Counted from the stretch's first letter, positions 29,568-43,702 are shown. The stretch is 64,000 nt of DNA from Streptomyces sp. V1I1 (GCF_030817355.1 NZ_JAUSZH010000001.1:6954501-7018500); one strand, 5' to 3'. The notes: generated by a model not told the origin, from the sequence alone. Made by a program: numbers and translations.

Positions 29568-30587
29568 GTGCCGCCTGACCAGGGTCAGTCGTACGAGACG
29601 GAGTGGCACCGGATGCAGCACGCAGTGGGGGCTCCGCTGCCGCCGCCCCACGGACCGGGGCACGGACCGGCCGGATGGACACACAGCGCCCAGCACCTGG
29701 GGCCGCCGCCGGGTGCTCCCGCCGGACCGCCTCCCGCGGCTCCCGCCGGACCTCCGCCGCAGGGCCGGCCGCCCGCCGGACCGCCGCCGGCCGGCCGGCC
29801 GCCCGCCGGACCGCCGCCTGTCGGCCAGCCGCCCGCCGGACCGCCGCCCGCCGAGCCTCCGCACCCGCAGAGTCATCCGCACGGCGGGCATCCCGCCCCC
29901 GGCTGGTCAGGGCCCGCATCCCAGCACGCCTCCGCGCCGGCGTCCCGTGACACGACCGGGCACATCCAGCTGCCGCCCGGCGGTCCGGTTCCCATACCCG
30001 CCCCGCCGCCCGCCGACAGCGGCACCGGCGTGACCACCCTCGCCGTCCTGCTGATCGGCCCGGCGGGCGCGGGCAAGACGACCGTAGCCCGGCACTGGGC
30101 CACCAGCCGCCGCGTCCCCACCGCGCACATCAGCCTCGACGACGTACGCGAATGGGTCTGCTCCGGCTTCGCCGACCCCCAGTCCGGCTGGAACGACCAC
30201 TCCGAGGCGCAGTACCGCCTCGCCCGCCGCACCTGCGGCTTCGCCGCCCGCAACTTCCTGGCGAACGGCATCTCCTGCATCCTCGACGACGCGGTCTTCC
30301 CGGACCGGCCGGTCGTCGGTCTCGGCGGCTGGAAGCGCCATGTCGGCCCGGGCCTGCTGCCCGTCGTCCTGCTCCCCGGCCTCGAGATCGTGCTGGAGCG
30401 CAACGCCGAGCGCAGCGGCAACCGCCGCCTGTCGGACGAGGAAGTCGCCAGCATCCACGGCCGGATGGCAGGCTGGTACGGATCCGGGCTGCCGATAATC
30501 GACAACTCCAAGTACGACGTGGAGACCACGGCCCGGGTACTCGACGACGTACTGGCCCGGTCCATAGCGAGCCCGCCGAACTGGTAG
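29568..30587 (+). CDS. proline-rich P-loop NTPase/kinase-like protein
   Basis: The 339-residue product has an extended Pro/Ala/Gly/His-rich N-terminal half (about residues 20-145) and an AAA_33-type P-loop domain: VLLIGPAGAGKTTVARHW near residues 158-175, ISLDDVREW, and GISCILDDAVFPDRPVVG. It resembles small kinases of the zeta-toxin/polynucleotide-kinase fold, but no substrate can be assigned. The start is uncertain: GTG at 29568 or ATG at 29613, the latter with GGAG 9 bases upstream (324 residues). It lies downstream of aroQ. Confidence 0.8.
   Translation: MPPDQGQSYETEWHRMQHAVGAPLPPPHGPGHGPAGWTHSAQHLGPPPGAPAGPPPAAPAGPPPQGRPPAGPPPAGRPPAGPPPVGQPPAGPPPAEPPHPQSHPHGGHPAPGWSGPASQHASAPASRDTTGHIQLPPGGPVPIPAPPPADSGTGVTTLAVLLIGPAGAGKTTVARHWATSRRVPTAHISLDDVREWVCSGFADPQSGWNDHSEAQYRLARRTCGFAARNFLANGISCILDDAVFPDRPVVGLGGWKRHVGPGLLPVVLLPGLEIVLERNAERSGNRRLSDEEVASIHGRMAGWYGSGLPIIDNSKYDVETTARVLDDVLARSIASPPNW
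29700..29870 (+). repeat. in-frame GCC/CCG repeat coding PPAGPPP units
   Basis: Imperfect 15- to 30-base units of the type GGCCGGCCGCCCGCCGGACC encode repeated RPPAGPPP and QPPAGPPP in the P-loop protein. Unit number probably varies between strains by slippage. Confidence 0.8.
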
Positions 30588-30677
30588 CCCGGGCACACGC
30601 GTGCCGGGCGCCTGCCCGACCCCCCGTGCGCACCCCCGGTCGGACGCGCTGACCAGGCCGAGCCGCGCCCACGCTCG

Positions 30678-30683
30678 TAGGCT
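30678..30683 (+). promoter_or_regulatory. -10 element of a probable leaderless M24-gene mRNA
   Basis: TAGGCT lies 6 bases before ATG 30690, with no Shine-Dalgarno in between or overlapping. The geometry fits transcription starting at the ATG. Confidence 0.5.
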
Positions 30684-30689
30684 CGTGAC

Positions 30690-31796
30690 ATGTCAGAGGT
30701 GTATGGGATCCGCCGCGACCGGCTGCGTGACCGGTGCGCGGCCACCGGCAGCGCCGGGGTCCTGGTCTCCCGTCCCGCCAACGTCCGCTACCTCGCGGGC
30801 GGCGCGCCGCCCGGAGCCGTACTGCTGCTCGGCCCCGGCGAAGACAGCCTGCTCTGCCCCAGTACACCCACCGACGACCCCGCCGACGGCCGTCCCGACG
30901 AGCAGCTGCGGCTGACCGTCCTGCCGACCTCGGCCGGCGATCCGGCGGTCGCGGCAGCCGAGCTCGCGCGGACCGTCGGCGTGGAGTGCCTCGCCGTCGA
31001 GGAGCACCATCTGACCGTCGCGAGGCACCGGGCGGTCGGCTCGGTCGCGCCCCGGCTGCGCCTTGCCGACCTCGGCCTCGCCGTCGAGCAGCAGCGGATC
31101 GTCAAGGACGAGGAGGAGATCGCCTGTCTGCGGATCGCGGCCGAGATCACCGATCAAGCCCTCGGTGAACTGCTGGAGTCGATCCTGGTGGGCCGCACCG
31201 AACGGCATCTCGCCCTGGAGCTGGAGCGCCGGCTCGTCGACCACGGCGCCGACGGGCCCGCCTTCCCGACCTCGGTCGCCACCGGACCCAACTCGGGCCG
31301 CGGCGGCCACCGTCCCACCGACCGCCGGGTCGAGGAAGGGGATTTCCTCGCCGTCTGCGTGGGTGCCAACTACCGCGGCTACCGCTGCGAGATCGGCCGT
31401 ACGTTTGTGATCGGGACGACCCCGGCGGACTGGCAGATCGAGCTGTACGACATTGTCTTCACCGCTCAGCGGGCCGCCCGCGAGTCTCTCTCACCGGGCG
31501 CCGCGTATCGCGATGTGGACCATGCGGCCCGCCAGATCCTGGACTCCGCGGGCCATGGCGAGGGCCTCCCGCCGCTCACCGGGCACGGCGTCGGGCTCGA
31601 AATCGACGAGGACCCGCAGCTGGCCCCCGCAGCCATGGGTAAACTGGACGCTTGTGTGCCGGTCACCGTCGAACCGGGGGTCCACCTCCCGGGCCGGGGC
31701 GGTGTCCGGATCGATGACACGCTCGTCGTGCGCCAGGAGGCGGACGGCGGACCCGAGCTACTCACCATCACGACCAAGGAGCTGCTCGCGCTCTAG
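30690..31796 (+). CDS. M24 (Xaa-Pro peptidase-like) family protein with substituted metal ligands
   Basis: The 368-residue product has the creatinase-like N-terminal domain (about 1-130) and a pita-bread C-terminal domain. Alignment by motif to E. coli PepP suggests that the five dimetal ligands D-D-H-E-E are C223 ([11 protein letters not shown]), E234 (RCEIGRTF), H299 ([10 protein letters not shown]), E328 (VTVEPGVHL) and D342 (VRIDDTLVV). Three ligands are thus changed, and the usual second His of GHGxGLxxHE is D306. The fold seems intact, so it may be a divergent peptidase or a non-catalytic binding protein. It precedes efp by 59 bases; pepP/pepQ-like genes next to efp are common. Confidence 0.85.
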   Translation: MSEVYGIRRDRLRDRCAATGSAGVLVSRPANVRYLAGGAPPGAVLLLGPGEDSLLCPSTPTDDPADGRPDEQLRLTVLPTSAGDPAVAAAELARTVGVECLAVEEHHLTVARHRAVGSVAPRLRLADLGLAVEQQRIVKDEEEIACLRIAAEITDQALGELLESILVGRTERHLALELERRLVDHGADGPAFPTSVATGPNSGRGGHRPTDRRVEEGDFLAVCVGANYRGYRCEIGRTFVIGTTPADWQIELYDIVFTAQRAARESLSPGAAYRDVDHAARQILDSAGHGEGLPPLTGHGVGLEIDEDPQLAPAAMGKLDACVPVTVEPGVHLPGRGGVRIDDTLVVRQEADGGPELLTITTKELLAL

Positions 31797-31855
31797 CTCA
31801 GCTGAGCGCGCGTCCTCGGTCGTCCACCAGCGTCAGTCCAGGAGATTCCGCAACC

Positions 31856-32422
31856 GTGGCTTCCACGAACGACCTCAAGAACGGCATGGTGCTCAAGCTC
31901 GACGGAGGCCAGCTCTGGTCCGTCGTCGAGTTCCAGCACGTCAAGCCCGGCAAGGGCCCTGCCTTTGTGCGCACCAAGCTCAAGAACGTGCTCTCCGGCA
32001 AGGTCGTCGACAAGACCTTCAACGCCGGCGTGAAGGTCGAGACGGCCACCGTCGACCGCCGCGACATGCAGTTCTCGTACATGGACGGCGACTACTTCGT
32101 CTTCATGGACATGCAGACGTACGACCAGCTGCACATCGACCGCAAGGCCGTCGGTGACGCCGCAAACTTCCTGATCGAGGGCTTCACCGCCAGCGTCGCC
32201 CAGCACGAGGGCGAGGTGCTCTATGTCGAGCTGCCCGCCGCCGTCGAGCTGACCATCCAGCACACCGACCCGGGCGTCCAGGGCGACCGCTCCACCGGCG
32301 GCACCAAGCCCGCCACGCTGGAGACCGGCTACGAGATCGGTGTCCCCCTCTTCATCACCACCGGTGAGAAGATCAAGGTCGACACCCGCTCCGGTGAGTA
32401 CCTCGGCCGGGTGAACAGCTAA
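31856..32422 (+). CDS. efp: elongation factor P (actinobacterial PGKGP type)
   Basis: EF-P rescues ribosomes stalled on polyproline. The 188-residue product has three beta-barrel domains. The tip loop is [10 protein letters not shown], with Lys33 in the palindromic PGKGP that is known from the actinobacterial subgroup working without lysine modification; no epmA, epmB or ymfI gene is in the window. GTG start with GGAG 13 bases upstream. nusB starts 2 bases after the stop. Polyproline proteins are encoded nearby (the P-loop protein at 29568), a likely class of clients. Confidence 0.96.
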   Translation: MASTNDLKNGMVLKLDGGQLWSVVEFQHVKPGKGPAFVRTKLKNVLSGKVVDKTFNAGVKVETATVDRRDMQFSYMDGDYFVFMDMQTYDQLHIDRKAVGDAANFLIEGFTASVAQHEGEVLYVELPAAVELTIQHTDPGVQGDRSTGGTKPATLETGYEIGVPLFITTGEKIKVDTRSGEYLGRVNS

Positions 32423-32424
32423 CC

Positions 32425-32853
32425 GTGGCTGCCCGGAACAAGGCCCGTAAGCGCGCCTTTCAGATCCTCTTCGAGGCCGACCAGCGCGGTGCGTCCGTGC
32501 AGACGGTCCTCGCGGACTGGGTGCGGCACGCACGGACCGACGACCGGCAGCCGCCGGTCGGCGAGTACACGATGGAGCTCGTCGAGGGGTACGCGCAGTA
32601 CGCGGACCGGATCGACGACCTCATCGCCACCTACTCGGTCGGCTGGACCATCGACCGGATGCCGGTCGTCGACCGCAACATCATCCGGCTCGGCGCGTAC
32701 GAGCTGGTGTGGGTGGACGAGACCCCGGACGCGGTGGTGATCGACGAGGCGGTGCAGCTCGCCAAGGAGTTCTCCACCGACGAGTCCCCGTCGTTCGTGA
32801 ACGGCCTGCTCGGCCGCTTCAAGGACCTCAAGCCGAGCCTGCGTCGCGACTAG
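32425..32853 (+). CDS. nusB: transcription antitermination factor NusB
   Basis: NusB binds boxA RNA with S10 during rRNA antitermination. The 142-residue product begins MAARNKARKRAFQILFEADQ, the conserved arginine-rich RNA-binding start; IDRMPVVDRNIIRLGAYEL and NGLLGRFKDLKP follow. Normal length. It is 2 bases downstream of efp and shares its message; two consecutive hairpins follow. Confidence 0.95.
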   Translation: MAARNKARKRAFQILFEADQRGASVQTVLADWVRHARTDDRQPPVGEYTMELVEGYAQYADRIDDLIATYSVGWTIDRMPVVDRNIIRLGAYELVWVDETPDAVVIDEAVQLAKEFSTDESPSFVNGLLGRFKDLKPSLRRD

Positions 32854-32873
32854 CGCGCACCCGGCTCCACCGG

Positions 32874-32910
32874 GCCCGAAGCGGAAGACGAACAATCTTC
32901 CGCTTCGGGC
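32874..32910 (+). terminator. terminator after nusB
   Basis: A perfect 15-bp stem (GCCCGAAGCGGAAGA) with loop CGAACAA lies 20 bases past nusB. Confidence 0.85.
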
Positions 32911-32937
32911 CTGGTGCATGTCCGGGCCGGACGCAAG

Positions 32938-32971
32938 GGAGGGCGAACCCGCACATGCGGGTTCGCCCTCC
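32938..32971. terminator. second hairpin between nusB and bldD
   Basis: GGAGGGCGAACCCGCA pairs with its complement around a tiny loop. It lies 26 bases beyond the bldD stop on the minus strand and probably terminates bldD, backing up the nusB terminator. Confidence 0.8.
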
Positions 32972-32997
32972 GACGTGACGTTTCTCCTGAAGTGGCG

Positions 32998-33498
32998 TCA
33001 GCCCTCTTCGTGGGTGACCGCGCGCCGCGCGTCCGCGTCGAGCACGCCCCAGCTGATGAGCTGCTCGGTCAGGACCGACGGCGACTGGTCGTAGATGACG
33101 GCAAGGGTGCGCAGGTCGTCCTGTCGGATCGACAGCACCTTGCCGTTGTAGTCGCCGCGCTGGGACTGGATCGTGGCGGCGTAGCGCTGCAGCGGGCCCG
33201 CCTTCTCCTGCGGCACATGGGCGAGCCGCTCCAGATCCAGGACGAGCTTCGGCGGCGGCTCGGCGGCCCCGCCCGGCGTGGTGCCAGGAAGCAGTTCCTG
33301 CACCGGGACGCCGTAGAAGTCCGCCAGCTCGGCGAGGCGCTGCACGGTCACCGCACGGTCGCCACGCTCGTACGAACCGACTACAACGGCCTTCCAGCGG
33401 CCCTGGGACTTCTCTTCCACGCCGTGGAGGGAAAGCCCCTGCTGGGTGCGGATGGCGCGGAGCTTGGCCCCGAGCTGTTTTGCGTATTCGCTGGACAT
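32998..33498 (-). CDS. bldD: developmental master regulator BldD
   Basis: BldD represses sporulation genes during vegetative growth when a c-di-GMP tetramer bridges two copies. The 166-residue product has an XRE-type HTH (about residues 8-70: LGAKLRAIRTQQGLSLHGVE, then VVVGSYERGDRAVTV) and a C-terminal domain with the exact signature RGD at 114-116, eight residues, and RQDD at 125-128. ATG with GGGGAG just upstream. Transcribed divergently from pyrR; candidate BldD half-sites lie about 50 bases upstream, consistent with the known autoregulation. Confidence 0.97.
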   Translation of the reverse strand: MSSEYAKQLGAKLRAIRTQQGLSLHGVEEKSQGRWKAVVVGSYERGDRAVTVQRLAELADFYGVPVQELLPGTTPGGAAEPPPKLVLDLERLAHVPQEKAGPLQRYAATIQSQRGDYNGKVLSIRQDDLRTLAVIYDQSPSVLTEQLISWGVLDADARRAVTHEEG

Positions 33499-33546
33499 AT
33501 AGCTCCCCGGACACTGTGTCGACGTGCGGCTCCGCCGCGCGGCTGG

Positions 33547-33560
33547 TCACTCACTGTGAG
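33547..33560. promoter_or_regulatory. candidate BldD operator upstream of bldD
   Basis: TCACTCACTGTGAG contains two overlapping TCACT half-sites and the perfect dyad CTCAC-T-GTGAG. The BldD consensus is AGTGA-n-TCAC. Read towards bldD the sequence is CTCACAGTGAGTGA. Confidence 0.6.
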
Positions 33561-33638
33561 GTTACGCAGCGTTACTTGGGTGCGTCAAGCCGAAAAGGTC
33601 CGTACGGTCTCCGCCAGCGGCGGGACCGGGGTCCGTGA

Positions 33639-34310
<672 letters not shown>

Positions 34311-34316
34311 CACCTC

Positions 34317-34343
34317 TCCGTACGCTTCCGAATCCCGTACGGA
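34317..34343 (+). promoter_or_regulatory. pyrR-pyrB intercistronic stem-loop
   Basis: TCCGTACG and CGTACGGA form an 8-bp stem with an 11-base loop in the 118-base gap between pyrR and pyrB. It may partially terminate, or mark a processing point; it does not resemble a second PyrR site. Confidence 0.4.
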
Positions 34344-34428
34344 CGTGCCACCCGCGCGCCCGCAAGCCGCTGTGCTGTCCGGGTGACAACCCCGGACGCT
34401 CGACCTCCAGACAACGGAGCACACCCAG

Positions 34429-35409
<981 letters not shown>

Positions 35410-35411
35410 CC

Positions 35412-36698
35412 ATGAGCAAGATCCTTATTCGTGGCGCGAAGGTGCTGGGCGGCGAGGCGCAGGACGTCCTGATCAACGGCGAGACCATCGCTGAGGTCGG
35501 TACGGGAATCGAGGCCGGCGACGCGACCGTCGTCGAGGCCGAGGGACAGATCCTGCTGCCCGGTCTGGTCGACCTGCACACCCACCTGCGCGAGCCCGGC
35601 CGCGAGGACTCCGAGACCGTCCTCACCGGCACCAAGGCGGCCGCTGTCGGCGGTTTCACCGCCGTACACGCCATGGCGAACACCTTCCCGGTCGCCGACA
35701 CCGCAGGCGTCGTCGAACAGGTCTACCGCCTCGGCAAGGAGTCCGGCTACTGCGATGTGCAGCCCGTCGGCGCCGTCACCGTGGGCCTGGAGGGCAAGCA
35801 GCTCGCCGAGCTCGGCGCGATGCACGACTCCGCCGCGGGCGTGAAGGTCTTCTCCGACGACGGCAAGTGCGTCGACGACGCCGTGATCATGCGTCGCGCG
35901 CTGGAATACGTGAAGGCCTTCGACGGCGTCGTCGCCCAGCACGCCCAGGAGCCCCGCCTCACCGAGGGCGCCCAGATGAACGAGGGCATCGTCTCCTCCG
36001 AGCTCGGCCTCGGCGGCTGGCCGGCCGTCGCCGAGGAGTCGATCATCGCCCGCGATGTCCTCCTCGCCGCCCACGTCGGCTCCCGTGTCCACATCTGCCA
36101 CCTCTCGACGGCCGGCTCGGTCGAGATCGTCCGCTGGGCCAAGTCCAAGGGCTGGAACGTCACCGCCGAGGTCACCCCGCACCACCTGCTGCTCACTGAC
36201 GAGCTGGTACGTACGTACAACCCCGTCTACAAGGTGAACCCGCCGCTGCGCACCGAGGCCGACGTCCTGGCCCTGCGCGAGGCCCTCGCCGACGGCACCA
36301 TCGACTGCGTCGCCACCGACCACGCCCCGCACCCGCACGAGGACAAGGACTGCGAGTGGGCCGCGGCCGCCATGGGCATGGTGGGCCTGGAGACCGCGCT
36401 CTCCGTCGTCCAGCAGACGATGGTCGAGACCGGGCTGCTCGACTGGGCGGCAGTCGCCGACCGGATGTCCTTCCGCCCGGCGCAGATCGGCCGTCTGGAC
36501 GGCCACGGCCGCCCCGTCTCGGCAGGTGAGCCCGCGAACCTCACGCTCGTCGATCCGGCATACCGTGGACTCGTGGACCCCGCGGGCTTCGCCTCCCGCA
36601 GCCGCAACACCCCCTACCAGGGCCGTGAGCTGCCGGGACGCGTGACCCACACCTTCCTGCGGGGCCGGGCCACGGTCGTCGACGGGAAGCTCGCGTGA
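35412..36698 (+). CDS. pyrC: dihydroorotase (type I, PyrC)
   Basis: Dihydroorotase closes carbamoyl-aspartate to dihydroorotate. The 428-residue product has the metal motif DLHTHLREPG near residue 56, GVKVFSDDGKC, VHICHLSTAGSVEIVRWAK, and the ATDHAPHPHEDKDCEWAAAAMGM active-site Asp region. The size fits the long class I enzyme found next to pyrB in Gram-positives. ATG 2 bases after pyrB. The stop overlaps the following membrane gene. Confidence 0.95.
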   Translation: MSKILIRGAKVLGGEAQDVLINGETIAEVGTGIEAGDATVVEAEGQILLPGLVDLHTHLREPGREDSETVLTGTKAAAVGGFTAVHAMANTFPVADTAGVVEQVYRLGKESGYCDVQPVGAVTVGLEGKQLAELGAMHDSAAGVKVFSDDGKCVDDAVIMRRALEYVKAFDGVVAQHAQEPRLTEGAQMNEGIVSSELGLGGWPAVAEESIIARDVLLAAHVGSRVHICHLSTAGSVEIVRWAKSKGWNVTAEVTPHHLLLTDELVRTYNPVYKVNPPLRTEADVLALREALADGTIDCVATDHAPHPHEDKDCEWAAAAMGMVGLETALSVVQQTMVETGLLDWAAVADRMSFRPAQIGRLDGHGRPVSAGEPANLTLVDPAYRGLVDPAGFASRSRNTPYQGRELPGRVTHTFLRGRATVVDGKLA

Positions 36699-37267
36699 CA
36701 TCTCTCATCCAAATCGCCGCCGAGCAGAAGTCGGCGGATGTGACCGACTGGGCCGCCCGTATCGGCTGGGTCGTCGGACTGCTGCTGTTCATCGCGTTCG
36801 TCTACTGGCTGATGCGCCAGGGATGGAAGTGGCGCGGCAGCCTCCAGTCCGACCTGCCCGAGCTGCCTGCCGTGCCCGAGGCGCCGGGCGAGGCGAAACT
36901 TGAGCTGACCGGCCGCTACCACGGCTCGACGACCGCAGGGCAGTGGCTGGACCGGATCGTGGCCCAAGGCCTGGGCGCACGCAGCCGGCTCGAGCTCAGG
37001 CTCACGGACGCGGGCCTCGAAGTCGTACGCCCCGGGGCGCGGGACTTCTTCGTCCCGCGGGCGGCCCTGCGCGAGGCCAGGCTGGACAAGGGCATCGCGG
37101 GCAAGGTCCTCGCCGAGGGCGGACTGCTGATCGTCACCTGGGCGCACGGCGACAAGCTGATCGACTCCGGCTTCCGCTCCGACCACGCGGCCGAGCAGGC
37201 CGCCTGGGTCGAGGCGATCAACACCATGAGCACTCTGAACAGCACGACGGAAGGCACCGGACGATGA
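36695..37267 (+). CDS. conserved membrane protein within the pyr operon (PH-like domain)
   Basis: The 190-residue product has one N-terminal membrane helix ([16 protein letters not shown], about residues 28-43) with a Trp-rich boundary, a short Pro/Glu linker, and a cytoplasmic domain (about 70-175). That domain has alternating beta strands ([39 protein letters not shown]) and a final helix ([14 protein letters not shown]), consistent with a PH-like fold. Function unknown. GTG overlaps the pyrC stop and its own stop overlaps the carA ATG, so it is firmly part of the operon. Confidence 0.88.
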   Translation: MTSLIQIAAEQKSADVTDWAARIGWVVGLLLFIAFVYWLMRQGWKWRGSLQSDLPELPAVPEAPGEAKLELTGRYHGSTTAGQWLDRIVAQGLGARSRLELRLTDAGLEVVRPGARDFFVPRAALREARLDKGIAGKVLAEGGLLIVTWAHGDKLIDSGFRSDHAAEQAAWVEAINTMSTLNSTTEGTGR

Positions 37268-38392
37268 CGACCTCCACCCGGGGAGCCGCCAAGGCTCCCG
37301 CCGTACTCGTCCTGGAGGACGGCCGCACCTTCCGCGGCCGCGCCTACGGGGCCGTGGGGGAGACCTTCGGCGAGGCGGTGTTCAACACCGGCATGACCGG
37401 TTACCAGGAGACGCTCACCGACCCCTCGTACCACCGCCAGGTCGTCGTGATGACCGCCCCGCACGTCGGCAACACCGGCGTCAACGACGAGGACGACGAG
37501 TCCAAGCGGATCTGGGTCGCCGGCTATGTCGTCCGCGACCCCGCGCGGGTGCCCTCCAACTGGCGCTCCCAGCGCTCCCTGGACGACGAGCTCGTCGCCC
37601 AGGGCGTGGTGGGCATCAGCGGCATCGACACCCGTGCGCTCACCCGCCATCTGCGCGAGCGCGGCGCGATGCGCGTCGGCATCTTCTCCGGCGATGCGCT
37701 CGCCGACGAGGCCACGCTGCTCGCGCGGGTGCAGGAGGCCCCCCAGATGAAGGGCGCGAACCTCTCCGCCGAGGTGGCCACCACCGAGGCGTACGTCGTC
37801 CCGGCGATCGGGACCAAGCGCTTCACCGTCGCCGCCATAGACCTCGGCATCAAGGGCATGACCCCGCACCGGATGGCCGAGCGCGGCATCGAGGTGCACG
37901 TCCTGCCCGCCACCGCCACGGTCGATGAGGTGTACGCCGTGAACCCCGACGGCGTGTTCCTCTCCAACGGTCCCGGCGACCCGGCGACCGCCGACCTGAC
38001 CGTGGTCAAGGGCGTACTGGAGCGCAAGACCCCGCTCTTCGGCATCTGCTTCGGCAACCAGCTGCTCGGCCGCTCGCTCGGCTTCGGCACGTACAAGCTG
38101 AAGTACGGCCACCGCGGCATCAACCAGCCCGTTCAGGACCGCTCCACCGGCAAGGTCGAGGTCACCGCCCACAATCACGGGTTCGCCGTCGACGCGCCGC
38201 TCGACAAGGTCTCCAAGACCCCCTACGGCCGCGCCGAGGTCTCCCACGTCTGCCTCAACGACAACGTGGTGGAGGGCCTGAAGCTGCTCGACCAGCCGGC
38301 CTTCAGCGTGCAGTACCACCCCGAGGCGGCCGCGGGCCCGCACGACGCCGCGTACCTCTTCGACCGCTTCGTATCCCTGATGGAGGGCCAGC

Positions 38393-38400
<8 letters not shown>
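37264..38400 (+). CDS. carA: carbamoyl-phosphate synthase small (glutaminase) subunit
   Basis: CarA releases ammonia from glutamine for CarB. The 378-residue product has the N-terminal CarA domain ([20 protein letters not shown], then [14 protein letters not shown]) and a class I glutaminase domain with the nucleophile Cys in [10 protein letters not shown] and the His/Glu pair in FSVQYHPEA. The elbow is CFGNQ in place of the enterobacterial CLGHQ. ATG overlaps the preceding stop; the 3' end overlaps carB by 8 bases. Confidence 0.96.
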
Positions 38401-41701
<3,301 letters not shown>

Positions 41702-41710
41702 CAATCGGGG

Positions 41711-41738
41711 AGGGGGACACCGGAAACGGTGTCCCCCT
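41711..41738 (+). terminator. GAAA-tetraloop hairpin between carB and pyrD
   Basis: A perfect 12-bp stem (AGGGGGACACCG) with loop GAAA is followed by CTTTGTG, 9 bases after carB. It could partially terminate the transcript or stabilise the carAB message; pyrD begins only 18 bases later. Confidence 0.65.
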
Positions 41739-41756
41739 CTTTGTGAGGACACCACC

Positions 41757-42866
41757 ATGTACAAGTTCATCTTCAATCTCCTCTTCAAGCGGATGGACCC
41801 GGAGCAGGCCCACTACCTGGCCTTCCGCTGGATCCGGCTCGCGGTCCGCATCCCCGTCCTGCGTACGTTCGTCGCGGCCGTGCTCGCGCCCCGCTACAAG
41901 GAGCTGCGCACCGAGGCGCTCGGTCTGCGCATGCACGGCCCGTTCGGCCTCGCCGCAGGCTTCGACAAGAACGCCGTCGCCATCGACGGCATGTCGATGC
42001 TCGGCTTCGACCACATCGAGATCGGCACGGTCACGGCACAGCCGCAGCCGGGCAACCCCAAGCAGCGGCTGTTCCGGCTCGTACCGGACCGGGCGCTGAT
42101 CAACCGTATGGGCTTCAACAACGAGGGCTCGGCGGCCGTCGCCGAGCGGCTGGCCTCCCGGAAGGCGGTCTTCAGGACCGTCGTGGGAGTCAACATCGGC
42201 AAGACGAAGGTCGTGCCCGAGGCGGAGGCGGTGGCCGACTACGTGACGTCGACCGAGCGCCTGGCACGTCACGCCGACTACCTGGTCGTCAACGTCTCGT
42301 CGCCGAACACGCCCGGTCTGCGCAACCTCCAGGCGACCGAATCGCTGCGCCCGCTGCTGACGGCCGTACGCGAGGCGGCCGACCGCAGCGTCGAAGACCG
42401 CCGCGTCCCCCTCCTGGTCAAGATCGCGCCGGACCTCGCGGACGAAGACGTGGACGCGGTCGCGGACCTGGCCCTCGAGCTCGGCCTGGACGGCATCATC
42501 GCCACCAACACGACCATCGCGCGCGAAGGCCTGGGCCTGAAGTCCGACCCGGCGCTGATCAAGGAGACCGGCGGACTGTCCGGAGCGCCGGTCAAGGCGC
42601 GCTCCCTGGAGGTGCTGAGCCGCCTGTACGCGCGCGTGGGCGACCGGATCACGCTCATCGGCGTCGGGGGCATCGAGAACGCCGAGGACGCCTGGCAGCG
42701 CATCCTCGCGGGCGCCACGCTCGTGCAGGGCTACAGCGCCTTCATCTACGAGGGCCCCTTCTACGCCCGCGCCATCCACAAGGGCCTGGCCGCCCGGCTC
42801 AAGGCATCCCCGTACGCCACCCTCGCCGAGGCCGTCGGCGCCGAGACCCGGAAGGCAGCCAAGTGA
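41757..42866 (+). CDS. pyrD: dihydroorotate dehydrogenase (quinone), class 2
   Basis: PyrD oxidises dihydroorotate to orotate and passes electrons to menaquinone. The 369-residue product has the class 2 N-terminal membrane-associating helices ([20 protein letters not shown]), [29 protein letters not shown], the [14 protein letters not shown] catalytic-Ser loop and [15 protein letters not shown] for FMN phosphate binding. The catalytic base is Ser, as in class 2. ATG with GAGGACACC upstream. Its stop overlaps the pyrF GTG. Confidence 0.95.
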   Translation: MYKFIFNLLFKRMDPEQAHYLAFRWIRLAVRIPVLRTFVAAVLAPRYKELRTEALGLRMHGPFGLAAGFDKNAVAIDGMSMLGFDHIEIGTVTAQPQPGNPKQRLFRLVPDRALINRMGFNNEGSAAVAERLASRKAVFRTVVGVNIGKTKVVPEAEAVADYVTSTERLARHADYLVVNVSSPNTPGLRNLQATESLRPLLTAVREAADRSVEDRRVPLLVKIAPDLADEDVDAVADLALELGLDGIIATNTTIAREGLGLKSDPALIKETGGLSGAPVKARSLEVLSRLYARVGDRITLIGVGGIENAEDAWQRILAGATLVQGYSAFIYEGPFYARAIHKGLAARLKASPYATLAEAVGAETRKAAK

Positions 42867-43702
42867 CCCTCGAACCGTTCGGTGCACGCCTGCGCCACGC
42901 CATGGACACCCGTGGCCCGCTCTGTGTCGGCATCGACCCGCACGCGTCCCTGCTGACCGCCTGGGGCCTGAACGACGACATCGCCGGCCTGGAGCGCTTC
43001 ACGCGTACGACCGTGGAGGCCTTGGCCGACCGGGTCGCCGTCCTGAAGCCGCAGTCGGCGTTCTTCGAGCGCTTCGGCTCGCGCGGCATCGCCGTCCTGG
43101 AGAAGGCGGTCGAGGAGGCGCGGGCGGCGGGCGCGCTGGTGCTGATGGACGCCAAGCGGGGGGACATCGGCTCGACGATGGGCGCGTACGCCGCGACCTT
43201 CCTCGACAAGGACTCGCCGCTCTTCTCCGACGCGGTGACCCTCTCGCCGTACCTGGGCTTCGGCTCGCTGCGTCCGGCGCTGGACGCGGCCGCGGTCTCC
43301 GGCGCGGGCGTGTTCGTACTGGCCCTCACCTCCAACCCGGAGGGCGCGGAGGTGCAGCGCTCCACCGCCGCGGACGGGCGATCCCTCGCGCAGGTGATGC
43401 TGGACCACATGACCGTGGAGAACGCCGGTGCGCAGCCGCTCGGCTCGGTCGGCGCGGTGGTCGGCGCGACGCTGGGCGACGCGGGTGTGAACCTCGACAT
43501 CAACGGGCCGCTGCTGGCCCCGGGCATCGGCGCGCAGGGCGCGACCCCGGCGGACCTTCCCGGCGTCTTCGGCCCGGCGGTCGGCAATGTCGTGCCGAGC
43601 GTGAGCCGCGGCGTGTTGCGGCACGGTCCGGATGCGACGGCGCTGCGGGAGTCGGCGGCACGTTTCGCGGACGAGGTGCGATCGGCCGTTTCGGGGGCCT
43701 AG
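42863..43702 (+). CDS. pyrF: orotidine 5'-phosphate decarboxylase (type 2)
   Basis: PyrF decarboxylates OMP to UMP. The 279-residue product begins [20 protein letters not shown], with CVGIDPHASLL, the catalytic LMDAKRGDIGST (Lys/Asp network), and LAPGIGAQGATPADL for phosphate binding. The length and GDIGST motif fit the actinobacterial type 2 group. GTG overlaps the pyrD stop. It is the last gene of the operon; pyrE (orotate phosphoribosyltransferase) is not in this window. Confidence 0.95.
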   Translation: MTLEPFGARLRHAMDTRGPLCVGIDPHASLLTAWGLNDDIAGLERFTRTTVEALADRVAVLKPQSAFFERFGSRGIAVLEKAVEEARAAGALVLMDAKRGDIGSTMGAYAATFLDKDSPLFSDAVTLSPYLGFGSLRPALDAAAVSGAGVFVLALTSNPEGAEVQRSTAADGRSLAQVMLDHMTVENAGAQPLGSVGAVVGATLGDAGVNLDINGPLLAPGIGAQGATPADLPGVFGPAVGNVVPSVSRGVLRHGPDATALRESAARFADEVRSAVSGA

